DNA from: Craspedostauros australis
Taxonomy: Eukaryota > Bacillariophyta > Bacillariophyceae > Mastogloiales > Achnanthaceae
Assembly (NCBI GenBank): GCA_026770025.1
Contig: JAMXDE010000022.1
Location: forward strand, 496,001-560,000
Length of the DNA stretch: 64,000 nt
Direction: 5' to 3'
The translations under genes and the position numbers were made by a program. The notes under the pieces are model-generated. The model did no database searches. It was not told where the DNA came from and worked only from the letters and a program-made list of their open reading frames with translations. Below are positions 63,701-64,000 of the stretch, piece by piece (the stretch's first letter is position 1; the number at the start of each line of letters is the position of its first letter).

Positions 63701-64000
63701 TATCATCAACAAACGCCGAGCCTAGCACTGGTATGAACTCTCCCAGCAGACTGGCCAAGGCCAATGTGTGGCCCAGTCTTGTCATGGCCTTAAACATGAC
63801 AGAGCTGATACCAGCCCAGATTGCAGGGCCTGCCCCATTGTCTTGTCCAATGCCATGCATGTCACAGTCAGTGACTTTTTTGTAGCGCCTGCTGGACACT
63901 CCGTATGCAGTGCTGATGTGGCGTCTGGCGTCGTGTAGGGTTTTGAACATGCTCCTTGTAGCCGATCCATTCGCACCCGCGGCCATCATTGCCGCAGCCG
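60779..64000 (-). pseudogene. Decayed reverse transcriptase / RNase H retroelement (cut by window edge)
   Basis: Minus-strand segments in order: RT with GIGQDNGAGPAIW and the active-site FVDD (63534-63989); an in-frame TGA; RT thumb-like ARSALTLRFMKTIEYALPLVQLT (63042-63347); a frameshift; a linker; an RNase H-like part with YRSEFAGIWASLAIVSEM and IIALDGKQAL (61892-62611); a Cys/His part CKFCRRDETNQHVLQC (61235-61891); and a basic C-terminus (60779-61213). No LTR, protease or integrase is seen in the available part, so a non-LTR element is most likely. At least one stop and several frameshifts mean this copy is dead. The 5' part lies beyond 64000. Confidence 0.75.

Overview
The window is eukaryotic nuclear DNA, most likely from a diatom or a close photosynthetic stramenopile. 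The evidence is a secreted type I membrane protein with long PT/PS-rich repeats typical of diatom surface proteins, a plastid-targeted cytochrome b6f assembly factor with an ASAFAP-like cleavage site, a Ty1/copia element whose zinc motif resembles diatom copia elements, and genes with few, short GT-AG introns. No bacterial features (operons, ribosome binding sites, CRISPR) are present.

Region 1 (1-24.2 kb) is ordinary host sequence. Six minus-strand genes follow one another: a Golgi-type sulfotransferase-like protein, a large low-complexity membrane protein with a tentative cyclophilin-like C-terminus, the PT-repeat surface protein, a CCB2/CCB4-like plastid protein, a three-exon choline-transporter-like (CTL/SLC44) protein, and a rhomboid protease. 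A plus-strand metallophosphoesterase and a minus-strand low-complexity hypothetical gene follow.

Region 2 (24.2-45.3 kb) is gene-poor and repeat-rich. It holds a near-perfect 1.7 kb inverted repeat, a possible eroded copia relic, and a complete, probably recent 9.1 kb Ty1/copia retrotransposon with 688 bp LTRs, GTGTA target duplication and an intact 2414-aa polyprotein. A diverged solo LTR of the same family lies about 1.7 kb downstream in the opposite orientation. A small membrane-anchored Cys protein gene sits between them.

Region 3 (45.35-60.29 kb) is a tandem segmental duplication with a unit of about 7.35 kb: two full copies and the first 235 bp of a third. Each full unit carries a broken monogalactosyldiacylglycerol (MGDG) synthase gene, a secreted amphipathic-helix protein, a 42-codon C-x2-C/C-x2-C micro-ORF, and a long minus-strand Ser/Arg-rich low-complexity gene. 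Decay differs between copies: the MGDG reading frame is better kept in unit 1, the Ser/Arg-rich gene in unit 2.

Region 4 (60.8-64 kb) is a decayed minus-strand reverse transcriptase/RNase H retroelement, cut by the window edge.

Exon structures in the low-complexity genes are not resolved by eye. Coordinates there mark open segments, not proven transcripts.
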